Shown here: piece after piece, positions 33,162-43,313 of the stretch
How positions within the stretch are numbered: position 1 is the first letter of the stretch
How the letters are laid out: each line of letters starts with the position of its first letter
Assembly: GCA_003140665.1 (NCBI GenBank)
Contig: PLKS01000060.1
Location: forward strand, 21,775-68,541
Source of the DNA: Opitutaceae bacterium
GTDB taxonomy: Bacteria > Verrucomicrobiota > Verrucomicrobiia > Opitutales > Opitutaceae
DNA length: 46,767 nucleotides
Reading direction: 5' to 3'
Notes under the pieces: generated by a model
The model's input: only the letters and a program-made list of their open reading frames with translations
Told to the model about the DNA's origin: nothing
The model's database searches: none
Made by a program: the position numbers and the translations under genes

Positions 33162-33911
33162 ATGGTAGCAACAGCTTCACAGATTGGCGCCTCGTATTCA
33201 GGAGGCATCGCAGCGGGTCCCTCCGCGCGTGCCGCCATTTCAGGCCAGGCGGCGGCGCATGACGCCGAGCTGGTGCGCCGTTTCAACGCCGGGGAGGAGA
33301 GTGCGTTTGTCGAGATCGTCACGCGCTATCGGGGAAAGATGTTCTCAATCGCGCTCCGCCATCTCCGCAACCACGCCGACGCAGAGGAGATTACCCAGGA
33401 CACGTTCATCCGCGCCCATCGGGCCCTGACGCGTTTTAGGGGCGACTCCTCCCTCGCAACGTGGCTGCACCGGATCGCCTTCAACCTCTCCCGCAACCGC
33501 TGCAAGTACTATTTCTGCCGCCGCCGGCATGTCACGCTTTCGCTCGACTACGCATTCGGCGAGGACAATCAGGCCAGTTTCGCGGACCTTGTCGCAAGCG
33601 AGGCTCCGAGCCCCGCGCGCGAGGCGACGGCCTGCGAGTTTTCCGAGCTTGTCCTCGTGTGCATGGAGAAGCTTGGCCCGCACCAGCGCGAAATACTCGC
33701 GCTGCGCAACGGATTGAACCAATCCTATGGCGAAATAGCCCGGGAGCTGGGTATCAGCGTCGGGACCGTGAAAAGCCGCATCGGGCGGGCCCGCGAGAGC
33801 CTCCGCGCTCTTCTCGCCGAGGCCTATCCCGAATTGGCGCCTGACGCCTCACCCTTCGACTGGTTCGAGCCCATGCGTTCCTATCGCAACGCGGGCGTCG
33901 CCAGCGCCTGA
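33162..33911 (+). CDS. ECF-like sigma-70 family RNA polymerase sigma factor
   Basis: The 249-residue protein has sigma region 2 (about 35-105) with AFVEIVTRYRGKMFSIALRHLRNHADAEEITQDTFIRAHRAL and FRGDSSLATWLHRIAFNLSRN. Region 4 (about 165-220) has LGPHQREILALRNGLNQSYGEIARELGISVGTVKSRIGRARESL. About 30 extra residues precede region 2. No anti-sigma gene follows it. I chose the ATG at 33162; a GTG at 33150 would add four residues. The adjacent BON and DUF1328/DUF3185 genes suggest an envelope-stress target set, which is an inference. Confidence 0.88.
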   Translation: MVATASQIGASYSGGIAAGPSARAAISGQAAAHDAELVRRFNAGEESAFVEIVTRYRGKMFSIALRHLRNHADAEEITQDTFIRAHRALTRFRGDSSLATWLHRIAFNLSRNRCKYYFCRRRHVTLSLDYAFGEDNQASFADLVASEAPSPAREATACEFSELVLVCMEKLGPHQREILALRNGLNQSYGEIARELGISVGTVKSRIGRARESLRALLAEAYPELAPDASPFDWFEPMRSYRNAGVASA

Positions 33912-33953
33912 GGGACAAAGGCGGCTTTTCGATGCCGCTCGCGGGTTGACGGG

Positions 33954-34631
33954 TCAGACAATGGTGACCTGGACGCTGCTCTCGATTATTCCCTGCGCTA
34001 TCGCATAGCGGGTCAGTCCAGCCGTGTCATGGATGTTCAATTTGTCCATGAGATGCTGCCTGTGCTTCTCAACCGTCTTTATGCTTATGTTGAGCCCGGC
34101 GGCCACCTGCTTGTTCGCGTGGCCCTCCGCGACCAACTGGATGACCTCGAGTTCGCGCGATGTGAGCCCGGTGGCCTTCTTGATCATGAGCCCCCCGATC
34201 CTGTCGGGTTTCTGGTAGTGGTCGCGCAGCCGTTTTGAGATCTGCGGGCTGTAGAACGAATTGCCCGCCATCACCTCGTGGATCGCCTTGGCGAGGATCT
34301 GGGCCGACGTCTGCTTGACGAGGAATCCGACGGCACCCACGGAGACGACCCTGTCGATGTAGGCGTCGTCGCTGTGCGCGGAAAGCATTATCACCTTGAT
34401 GCCCGGGGCGGCGGCAAGGATCTGGCGGGTGGCCTCCAGCCCGTTGAGAAGCGGCATCGCGATGTCCATGACCACCACGTCGGGGCGAAGCGACAGGGCA
34501 AGTTCCACGGCCTCGCGCCCGTTGTGCGCCTGGCCGACGACATCGATTCCGCCGTCGGCGAGCAGCAGGGCTCGCAGCCCTTCCCGAACGACTGTGTGAT
34601 CATCGGCCAGCAGGGTTTTTATCAGTTTCAT
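33954..34631 (-). CDS. NarL/FixJ-type response regulator
   Basis: The 225-residue protein has a receiver domain (1-120) with Asp 10/11 for metal, phosphate acceptor Asp 56 in VVVMDIAMP and Lys in GFLVKQ. A LuxR-type helix-turn-helix follows (about 155-215), with LTSRELEVIQLVAEGHANKQVAAGLNISIKTVEKHRQHLMDKLNI. It follows the histidine kinase by nine bases on the same strand, which makes the two a cognate pair. Targets are not known. Confidence 0.93.
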   Translation of the reverse strand: MKLIKTLLADDHTVVREGLRALLLADGGIDVVGQAHNGREAVELALSLRPDVVVMDIAMPLLNGLEATRQILAAAPGIKVIMLSAHSDDAYIDRVVSVGAVGFLVKQTSAQILAKAIHEVMAGNSFYSPQISKRLRDHYQKPDRIGGLMIKKATGLTSRELEVIQLVAEGHANKQVAAGLNISIKTVEKHRQHLMDKLNIHDTAGLTRYAIAQGIIESSVQVTIV

Positions 34632-34640
34632 GGGATCGGT

Positions 34641-35777
34641 TTATTTATTGTGCTTGAAAGGAATCCTTGCGGACACCGTGGTGCCGCTGCCGGGAGCGGA
34701 AGTGACATTGAAGGTGCCCCCGATCATCTCCACGCGTTCGCGCATGCCTATCAGGCCCAGGCGCTTGTTTCGGCGGGAGTCCAGCACGTGCGCAACATCG
34801 AACGATTTTCCATCGTCCTTTATCTCCATGTTGATCGCGTTCGGTATCTGCTTGATCACAACGGTCACTTTGGTCGCCTCGGCGTGCTGCGATATGTTGA
34901 TGAGCGCCGCCTGCGCCACCCGGTACAGCACCGTCCTCTCGTCATTGCTCAATTGCTCGATTCCAGAAAAAGTCGAGAAGCTGACCTGCACCCCCGTCCG
35001 CTTCGTGAAAGTCTTCATGTAGGCGTGCAGCGCGGGAATGAGCCCGAGGTCGTCCAGGAGGGTCGGGCGCAGATCGCGCGCGAACTGGTGAACGATATCC
35101 ACCGATTTCTCGACGAGACGCTGCGTGTAGGTGATATGCTTCGAGAAGCTCTGCTTGCTGACGCCGGACTCTATCTTGAGGGAGGCCAGCTGGACATTGA
35201 TTCCCGTGAGGGTCTGGACGATCTCATCATGGAGCTCGCGGCTGATCTCCTTTCGCTCCTCCTCCTGGGCCGACAATATCTGATGCGAAAGGTGCCTTAG
35301 GCGATGCTGCATGCGGCGCGCCTCCCTGAGCAAAACGACGTGATGTTTCTCGCTGAGCCGCAACGCCCGCTCCGCGCTTTTTCTTTGGACAACCTCCGTC
35401 TGCAGGCGCCGGTTGCTGGCGATGAGCTGATCGCTGCGCAATTGAAGCGACTCGTTTGTCTGCTTCAGCTCCGCGATGTTCTCGATCGTCGCGCGACGCG
35501 TCGCTTCGATCGGGGCAAGTACGTCGAGGAAGAACGACCCCGCCCGTTTCACCGTCCTTTGGCGCACGGATTCCGAGCCATTGGAGGGCATGAGGGAGAG
35601 GAGCGCTTGCCCATGGATATAGGCCAAATCGAGAGTGCCCAAACCGTCCAGGACCGCCTTTCTTCCCAATCCGTTCGCCGGTCGCGAGGACGGACGCAGT
35701 CCATTGCGCAAATGGCTGCGCAATGCAGCATGATAAGGCCCCGACAGCCTGGATGGCTTTTGTTTTAAGGAAATCAA
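34641..35777 (-). CDS. Soluble histidine kinase (HisKA_3 type)
   Basis: The 378-residue kinase has no membrane segment. An N-terminal helical domain (about 15-95, with LGRKAVLDGLGTLDLAYIHGQAL and FFLDVLAPIEATRR) is followed by a long coiled coil (about 95-165). The phospho-acceptor His 183 is in EISRELHDEIVQTLTGI, and the ATPase part has VLYRVAQAALINISQHAEAT and the G-box in RLGLIGMRERVEMIGG. The start codon is TTG if the N-terminal domain is complete; an ATG at 35591 would remove part of it. The signal must be cytoplasmic. Confidence 0.88.
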   Translation of the reverse strand: MISLKQKPSRLSGPYHAALRSHLRNGLRPSSRPANGLGRKAVLDGLGTLDLAYIHGQALLSLMPSNGSESVRQRTVKRAGSFFLDVLAPIEATRRATIENIAELKQTNESLQLRSDQLIASNRRLQTEVVQRKSAERALRLSEKHHVVLLREARRMQHRLRHLSHQILSAQEEERKEISRELHDEIVQTLTGINVQLASLKIESGVSKQSFSKHITYTQRLVEKSVDIVHQFARDLRPTLLDDLGLIPALHAYMKTFTKRTGVQVSFSTFSGIEQLSNDERTVLYRVAQAALINISQHAEATKVTVVIKQIPNAINMEIKDDGKSFDVAHVLDSRRNKRLGLIGMRERVEMIGGTFNVTSAPGSGTTVSARIPFKHNK

Positions 35778-36103
35778 GCGATGGCTTCTTGGGATTGCGC
35801 TGTGTTCGGGCCCGACAGACGGCCAGTCCTAGCCTGTCCCGCGGGCCGCCGTAGAGTCAGCATCGCATGGAGGGGGGGTAAAGTCGATGGGGTATTGACC
35901 CACCTTCCAGCGTAATCGGCTGCGCAAGATGTTGAGAAATCTTTCCCGTGGGCCTTCGCGCAGTAGGGAACCCGCTTTTTGGACGCGCGCCCGGCTCTCA
36001 GCAGGTTTGGCTTGCGCCTTCAGCGGCTGGAACAGTCCGAGGAAAATGCTCGGAATGGGGCCAATCTCGACAATTCCCTTGCCGCGATGCCGCACTCATT
36101 GGC
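35778..36103. other. Non-coding gap between histidine kinase and receiver relic
   Basis: No convincing gene is seen. A minus-strand frame of 88 codons (35829-36095) has no recognisable domain. It may be promoter DNA for the kinase operon or decayed sequence continuous with the relic next to it. Confidence 0.4.
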
Positions 36104-36265
36104 TCAGCGCGTGGCAGGGGAGGCCGGCTTCTTGAGGACTTCGTCGACAATCTTGAGCAGGGTTTCCCCGGTGTAGGGTTTCAGGAGAAAGTGCCTAACG
36201 CCCGCGGCCCTTGCAGCTGCGACATTTTCCAGCGAGTCGATGCCGCCTGCGGCGATGACCACTTC
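36104..36265 (-). pseudogene. Truncated response-regulator receiver domain (C-terminal third only)
   Basis: On the minus strand 36265-36104 encodes VVIAAGGIDSLENVAAARA, then AGVRHFLLKPYTGETLLKIVDEVLKK, and a stop. This is the last third of a CheY-like receiver, with the conserved LKPYT lysine, but without the phosphate-accepting Asp region. The frame stays open upstream but no longer resembles a receiver, so the break is near 36265. Lower-GC DNA with a serine hydrolase gene begins just beyond it. An insertion or deletion that cut a receiver gene is the likely history. Confidence 0.7.
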
Positions 36266-36440
36266 GATCCACCGCAGCCTTAGAAGGCAACTTACGCTTG
36301 TTTTGCCGCTTTACAGTATTCATGTCCGCATAGGGTGGCTCATCCGTATGAAAACTCGTCACGGCCTTTTGTGGCTCGAAAGCGGTCCATTTGGGGACAT
36401 TCGAGCAAGCGAGGCACCGCCCTTCCCGAAAGCATCTCTA

Positions 36441-37499
36441 TCACGCGACCACGGCAGGGAGAATGTGCTCCCTCAGAAGCACCCTCTCGGGGAAGGCCAT
36501 GTCGTTCGGCGTCCACGCGGCAAAGAATACTGTCATCTCCAGTTCCGGGATAACGATTAGCCTCTGTCCGCCCCAGCCAAACGCACCCGCCCATCCCACG
36601 ACCCGGCCATTGACGTTCGATCCACCGATCCACCATTGGTAGCCGTAGAGGTACGAAGGGGGGCCCTTGTTTTGCGCCCTTATGGACTCGTTGATCCAGG
36701 CCGCGGGCACGACCTGGGCGCCCCGCCAATTGCCATTGTTTAGGACAAGCTGGCCGATCTTCGCGGCATCGCATGGCCGCAGCCGCAGGCCACCGCCCGC
36801 CGACGGATCGCCCTGAGGCATTCGTTGCCACTCGGTGTCGTCGATGCCTAAACGATCGAATAGCTCCTCTTTCGCCAAATCGTCGATCGGTTTGCCCGAG
36901 GTCTTTCTCAGGATGAGGCCGAGAAGCGCCGTTGAACCGCTGTTGTAGTTGAAGGTCCGGCCTGCAGGAATTGCCACCGGCCTTCCCAGAATGTAACGAT
37001 ATGGATCTACGGACCTACGCATTTCCATTACCGAATCGAATGGCGGAACAAATTCGTGCCATTCAAGACCGTCGGACATAGTCAACAGATGGCGCACGTT
37101 GATTCGGTCCTTTTCTGGCGTGCGGAGATCTGCGTACTCGGGAAAGTATGAGAACACTGGGGTCTCCAATCCCATTATCCAACCGCGGTCGATCGCGATG
37201 CCCACTAGGAGCGACACCACGCTCTTTGTAGCTGAATTCACATTATGTTTTGTCGTCGCGTTAAACATGACGCGAGCCGGCGGCTCGCGACCAATCTGGT
37301 CTTCGCCTGCGAAATACCGCTCGTGGACCAACACCCCTTCGCGGGCGACAATGATCGCATGCACATTGGCGCCATGGGCTGTGCCCACGCGATCGTCCAT
37401 CGAAATGAGCGGCGCGGAACTCATCCGATGCTGCTCCGGAACGCCAACCAACCAGCCATCATGACGTTCGGTTGTCATACGCGAAGATTCGTCGGACAT
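36441..37499 (-). CDS. Serine hydrolase of the class C beta-lactamase fold, possibly acquired
   Basis: The 352-residue protein has the SxxK motif SATK (Ser 89, Lys 92) in NSATKSVVSLLVGIAIDRG, the Tyr motif in FNYNSGSTALLGLIL (Tyr 185), and a late GWGGQRLIVIPE in place of the KTG box. These fit 6-aminohexanoate-dimer-hydrolase/EstB-like enzymes rather than a true beta-lactamase. No signal peptide is seen, so it should be cytoplasmic. The ATG at 37499 is chosen; an upstream TTG at 37562 keeps the frame open. The gene and its flanks are visibly poorer in GC than their neighbours and abut a truncated receiver domain, which points to horizontal transfer. Confidence 0.82.
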   Translation of the reverse strand: MSDESSRMTTERHDGWLVGVPEQHRMSSAPLISMDDRVGTAHGANVHAIIVAREGVLVHERYFAGEDQIGREPPARVMFNATTKHNVNSATKSVVSLLVGIAIDRGWIMGLETPVFSYFPEYADLRTPEKDRINVRHLLTMSDGLEWHEFVPPFDSVMEMRRSVDPYRYILGRPVAIPAGRTFNYNSGSTALLGLILRKTSGKPIDDLAKEELFDRLGIDDTEWQRMPQGDPSAGGGLRLRPCDAAKIGQLVLNNGNWRGAQVVPAAWINESIRAQNKGPPSYLYGYQWWIGGSNVNGRVVGWAGAFGWGGQRLIVIPELEMTVFFAAWTPNDMAFPERVLLREHILPAVVA

Positions 37500-37687
37500 G
37501 GATCGCTCCAAAGGATTGGTCGGGGACTCGGCCCAGGCGATCCTTAAGGAGTTGTTCGACAATGGACCCGTTATTGAGACAGCCGCAACGCGCGTATGCC
37601 GACAATTATGTCAGCTAGACCTCGAAATTAATAGACGATACCTTCGCTTAAATGGCTTCAACTCAACTATAATGGCCGCTGACAATA

Positions 37688-39433
<1,746 letters not shown>

Positions 39434-39532
39434 GGGGGTCTCTGTCTTGGTTGGATGCGGGGCCCCCCGGGGCGCGAGTTGCGGCGCAGGAAATTCCGGC
39501 AGAGCGGTCGATATCGCGGGTCGGACGCATGG

Positions 39533-40762
39533 TCATGCGAAGTCCTTCCGGAAGCGATAGACGCTCTGGACCAGTCCTTGCAACAAGCAGCAACTGAGCA
39601 CGAAGGAGCCGCCGTAGCTTATAAAGGGAAGCGGTATGCCCGTGATGGGCACGAGCCCGATGGTCATGGCGATATTAACGAACACATGCACCATGAAGAG
39701 CACGGTGACGCCTAGGGCGAGCAGCGTGCCAAAGCGGTCCCGGGAGAGACCGGCGATGCGAATGCCGTTGAATAACATCAGACCAAACAGGCTGAGAACC
39801 GTAATGCTTCCCAGAAATCCTAGTTCCTCGGCGATGACCGAGAAGATAAAGTCATTGGGCGCCACCGACCGCGGCAGGTATCCAAGCCGCGCCTGCGTCC
39901 CGGCGGTCCATCCCTTGCCGTAGAGGCCGCCGCTGCCGACCGATATCAGCGACTGGCGCTGGTTCCAGCCGACGCCGAGCGGATCAATCTTGTCCGGGGC
40001 CACGAACGGCAGGATCCGGTTGCGCTGGTAGTCGTGCAGCGGCACCCAGCTGTGCTTTTCATAGAGCCCGCGGTCGTCCTGGAAGGAATATCCGCTCCTC
40101 TCCATGAAGTCCACATAGCGCCAGGTGTCCCACGCCACGATGCCTGTCACCAGGAGAAAAGCTGCCAGGGCGCCCGCGAAAAATCGGCCGGAGAGACGCG
40201 ACACGTAAAGCATGGAAAAGACCATCGGGGGGAGAACAATCGCGGATTTCAGGTCCGGTTGTTTCAGAATCAAGAGCATGGGCGCACCCACAGCAAGGGC
40301 CAATTTCCCGAGGACCCCCAGCGATTGCTTGACCGTCCCTATTTCGCTGCGCACCAGCAGGCTGGCGGTTATCAGGAGCACGGCGACCATCGCCATCTCC
40401 GACGGCTGAAAGGAGAAGGGGCCAAGGTGGATCCAGCGCTGTGAACCATACACCCTTGTGCCGATTCCCGGCACCAGCACCAGGACCAGCGGAACGAGGC
40501 AGAGGGCGTAAAACCAGTGCGCGACCGCCAGCCAGAACTGGTAGTCTATGAGCGAAACGGTGACGTAGACGCCAGCCCCGATCAGCAGCCAGAGCATTTG
40601 GACGATCCAGCCGCGCCCGTGGACGGGCAGCTCGGCGGAATAGATGAAGGCGATCCCGAACGCGCCCAGGCCCGCCATGGCAATCGGCGTCAGGAGATCC
40701 CACCTTTCTCGGGTGGTGGTGTTGAAGACGCTGGCGCCGTCGACGGGCAGGCGGAGGTTCAC
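39533..40762 (-). CDS. rodA: Rod-shape SEDS peptidoglycan polymerase
   Basis: The 409-residue membrane protein has about ten helices and the SEDS-family motifs: MLWLLIGAGVYVTVSLIDY, SQRWIHLGPFSFQPSEMAMVAVLL, ILKQPDLKSAIVLPPM, GVGWNQRQSLISVGSGG and the closing GLVPITGIPLPFISYGGS. It builds glycan strands during cell elongation together with a class B penicillin-binding protein, whose gene is not in the window. The GTG start overlaps the stop of the O-antigen ligase-like gene by four bases. That is unusual company for a core cell-shape gene. Confidence 0.93.
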   Translation of the reverse strand: MNLRLPVDGASVFNTTTRERWDLLTPIAMAGLGAFGIAFIYSAELPVHGRGWIVQMLWLLIGAGVYVTVSLIDYQFWLAVAHWFYALCLVPLVLVLVPGIGTRVYGSQRWIHLGPFSFQPSEMAMVAVLLITASLLVRSEIGTVKQSLGVLGKLALAVGAPMLLILKQPDLKSAIVLPPMVFSMLYVSRLSGRFFAGALAAFLLVTGIVAWDTWRYVDFMERSGYSFQDDRGLYEKHSWVPLHDYQRNRILPFVAPDKIDPLGVGWNQRQSLISVGSGGLYGKGWTAGTQARLGYLPRSVAPNDFIFSVIAEELGFLGSITVLSLFGLMLFNGIRIAGLSRDRFGTLLALGVTVLFMVHVFVNIAMTIGLVPITGIPLPFISYGGSFVLSCCLLQGLVQSVYRFRKDFA

Positions 40763-42279
40763 CGTATGCCCGATTCAGTACCCAACGGGCCGGCCTTTGC
40801 AACCGGCCATTCGTCCGGCGCGGGGTCCGCGCACTCGGACGGTGACGGCTTCTCGAGCGCCGCCGAGGGCTGCCGGGAGTGGGAATTGGCGAGTCCGAGC
40901 ACGGTCCAGAAGATGACGGCCCCCATCGGCGACTCCAGAACGACGCCGACGCACGCGCTGATCCAGATCACGCAGGTCACGCTGGCGAGGCCCAGGCTGT
41001 CGGCGTCTCCGCGCCTGAACAGTCGCCACGCGACCCCCGCCATGCTGGCGGAAACGGCGACCCAGATCGCGAGCCCGAGGAACCCCATCCGGCCGAAGGT
41101 GGTCACGAATATGCTGTGGGGGCTGCGTGCCGCAAACGTCTCGTCCGAGAGAAGGTCATAATCAGCCAGGAAGCGCGCCGCCAGGTCGCTGCCGAAGCCC
41201 AGCCCGAAGACGGGGTTCGTGCTGAGCGTCTGGTCGCACACGTCCCGCCACCAGATCCAGCGGAATCGGTTGTTGTCGCCCGGATCCCCGCTTTCGCCGT
41301 TCACATAGGAGCCCGTGCCCTCCGGGTCGAAAATGGAGATGGCATGCTCGTACGCGGAATATGGGGCCGAGGTCCGCAGGTCCTTGCCGGCAATGGCGAG
41401 CACGCCCAGCGTAACGGCCCCGCCTCCGAGCACGATGCCCGCGAGCGCCGCCGCAATCCGCCAGCGACCTACGAGGAGCCAGAGCGCCATCGTGATGACG
41501 GTGGCCGCCATCGCGGCGCGGGGCGACACCATGACACCGATCAACAGGATGCTCGCGGCCGCGAGCAGCGGCCACAGGTACCGGCCTTTCGGGTTCCGGC
41601 GCGTCCAAAGCCAGAAAAAGCCCGCGGCCAGGGACGTCGCGATGAGATCGCTCTTCTGGTAGATGAGCGGAATCCCGTTCCAGGTGAGGTGCTCGATCAG
41701 GTAGTCCGGAAACAGATGGATGCTAAGGACCACGGGCAGCAGGGCGACAAATGCGGTGGTGAGGACGCCCTTGAGAACCCTGGTTGACCCGGCGTGAGCC
41801 CCGAATGCCTGGCCGATGTAGAAAAAGGCCGCGTAGTAGATCATCGCGTAGTCGCGAAGGGCCATGATCCCGAACTGGCCCAGGTCGAACGGCAGCCGCG
41901 TGGTCCCGTACAGAATCCAGAACAGCACCGAGTAGTTGAGGCTGTCGCTTCTGAATCCGATCGTCCTCTTCATGGCCATCCGAACGACCAGCGCGGGCAC
42001 CGCGACGAGGAGCACGGCTTCCGCGGGGAGAAGCGGAATCTGCCTCGACGGCTGGAATTGAGCGAATCCCCGGTTTCCGACGACGTAGCCGACCAGGGTG
42101 GCGCCGAGAAGCCAGACGTCGGGAGGGGCGCCGCTTGTCCGCTCGACGATCACCCAGCCGGAAACCAGCGCGACAACGACGGCCACGCCATAGTCCTCGT
42201 TCGAGATGTCGACCCCGATGAAGACCGCGATCGCGGCCCCAAGGACGAGAAAAAGGCAGAGCCGCAGCTTCGGCGTCAT
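40759..42279 (-). CDS. O-antigen ligase/polymerase-like membrane protein
   Basis: The 506-residue protein has about 11-12 hydrophobic segments and a large loop near residues 310-400. In it the ligase-type motif SPHSIFVTTFGRMGFLGLAIWV follows a GLGFGSDLA segment. These are the marks of the WaaL/Wzy group that joins or polymerises surface glycans at the periplasmic face. The ATG at 42279 overlaps the GT9 stop by four bases, which fixes the start. WaaL and Wzy roles cannot be separated by sequence alone. Confidence 0.78.
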   Translation of the reverse strand: MTPKLRLCLFLVLGAAIAVFIGVDISNEDYGVAVVVALVSGWVIVERTSGAPPDVWLLGATLVGYVVGNRGFAQFQPSRQIPLLPAEAVLLVAVPALVVRMAMKRTIGFRSDSLNYSVLFWILYGTTRLPFDLGQFGIMALRDYAMIYYAAFFYIGQAFGAHAGSTRVLKGVLTTAFVALLPVVLSIHLFPDYLIEHLTWNGIPLIYQKSDLIATSLAAGFFWLWTRRNPKGRYLWPLLAAASILLIGVMVSPRAAMAATVITMALWLLVGRWRIAAALAGIVLGGGAVTLGVLAIAGKDLRTSAPYSAYEHAISIFDPEGTGSYVNGESGDPGDNNRFRWIWWRDVCDQTLSTNPVFGLGFGSDLAARFLADYDLLSDETFAARSPHSIFVTTFGRMGFLGLAIWVAVSASMAGVAWRLFRRGDADSLGLASVTCVIWISACVGVVLESPMGAVIFWTVLGLANSHSRQPSAALEKPSPSECADPAPDEWPVAKAGPLGTESGIR

Positions 42280-43313
42280 GGCACGCGTCCGTCGGCCCGC
42301 TCGAGCTGCCGCCTGCACGCGGCATCGACCCTTTGGGTGGTCCAGTAGCCCAGGCAGGCCATCGGGTTCGCGGTGTTCATGCAGCCGGGAAGTTCCGCCG
42401 TGAGTTTTTCACAGGGCGCGCAGTACAGGTCCGGATGCCTCAGGGCAATCCAGCGATCCCGGTGCCAGTACGGGTCCCAGCCGATCGCCGTGGGTCCGGT
42501 CACGGCGACTCCCGGGCACCCCAGGGCATTCGCCAGGTGCATGGGCCCCGAGTTGTTGCCGAGAAAAAGATCGGCGCCGGCGAGCCACGCGGCGAGGCCC
42601 GCGAGGGAGTCGACCGGGGCGGCCGTCGTCCCGGGGGGTGCGCGCCCGGTGGTGCCCCCATGTTCAATCCAGACCACCTCGAAATCCCGGGAAAGCGACG
42701 CGGCGACCGAGGCAAAGCGCTCCAGCGGCCATTGGTTCATCCCGCGGCTCGCGCCCGCGTGGACGACCAAGCGCCTTCGGGCGCCGGAGGGTGGGCGGCT
42801 CCCCGTCAGGAGATGGCGCAGGTCGGGCGGGGGAGGCTCGTCGGGCCAACCGGCGCCGCGGCCGAACGACCGGGCGAGCGCGCCGGTCATCCTCCAGTTC
42901 CATGTCACCGGGCTGGCGTCCTGCGGGAGGGGGATCTCCTCAGTCAGCGACCGGCCTACGCGGATTCGCCCGAGGTTTCCGCCGATCCGGACCGCGGCGC
43001 CGCTGAATTTTGCGACCGCATGCGCCGCGTTCGACTGGTCGAAGGCGATGAGACAGGCGCCGGGCCGCCTTCGCCTGATGGTCCACAGCCACCTCGCGAG
43101 CTCCCACGGCCTCCGGTAGGATTTGTCGAACGCGGGCTTCGCGCAGGTCAGGATCTCCTGGGGGCCGAGGGGGCCGCCATAGAGCTCGGCCGCATTTGGC
43201 GTCGTGAGGACCGTGATCTGCCAGTCGGGGCACCTCTCGCGCAGCGCCTGGACCGCGGGGACAAATGCGATGTTGTCTCCCAGCTGGTTGATCTTGAAGA
43301 GGACGACCCTCAT
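42276..43313 (-). CDS. Glycosyltransferase family 9 (heptosyltransferase-like)
   Basis: The 345-residue protein begins MRVVLFKINQLGDNIAFVPAV, the classic GT9 start. It has VVHAGASRGMNQWPLERF in the second domain, then LFLGNNSGPMHLANALGCPGVAVTGPT and a Cys-rich end (YCAPCEKL, GCMNTANPMACL) common in the family. GT9 enzymes usually add heptose or related sugars to lipopolysaccharide core. Both ends overlap neighbouring genes by four bases. The longer frame upstream is a shadow of the flippase gene. Confidence 0.9.
   Translation of the reverse strand: MRVVLFKINQLGDNIAFVPAVQALRERCPDWQITVLTTPNAAELYGGPLGPQEILTCAKPAFDKSYRRPWELARWLWTIRRRRPGACLIAFDQSNAAHAVAKFSGAAVRIGGNLGRIRVGRSLTEEIPLPQDASPVTWNWRMTGALARSFGRGAGWPDEPPPPDLRHLLTGSRPPSGARRRLVVHAGASRGMNQWPLERFASVAASLSRDFEVVWIEHGGTTGRAPPGTTAAPVDSLAGLAAWLAGADLFLGNNSGPMHLANALGCPGVAVTGPTAIGWDPYWHRDRWIALRHPDLYCAPCEKLTAELPGCMNTANPMACLGYWTTQRVDAACRRQLERADGRVP

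Noticed and set aside
35829-36095. 88-codon minus-strand reading frame
   Set aside because: No domain, no family resemblance and no convincing start context; it lies in a gap next to a decayed gene.
36441-37499. Antibiotic-resistance beta-lactamase
   Set aside because: The SxxK serine site is present, but the KTG box is missing and no signal peptide is seen; it fits the broader esterase/amide hydrolase group of this fold.
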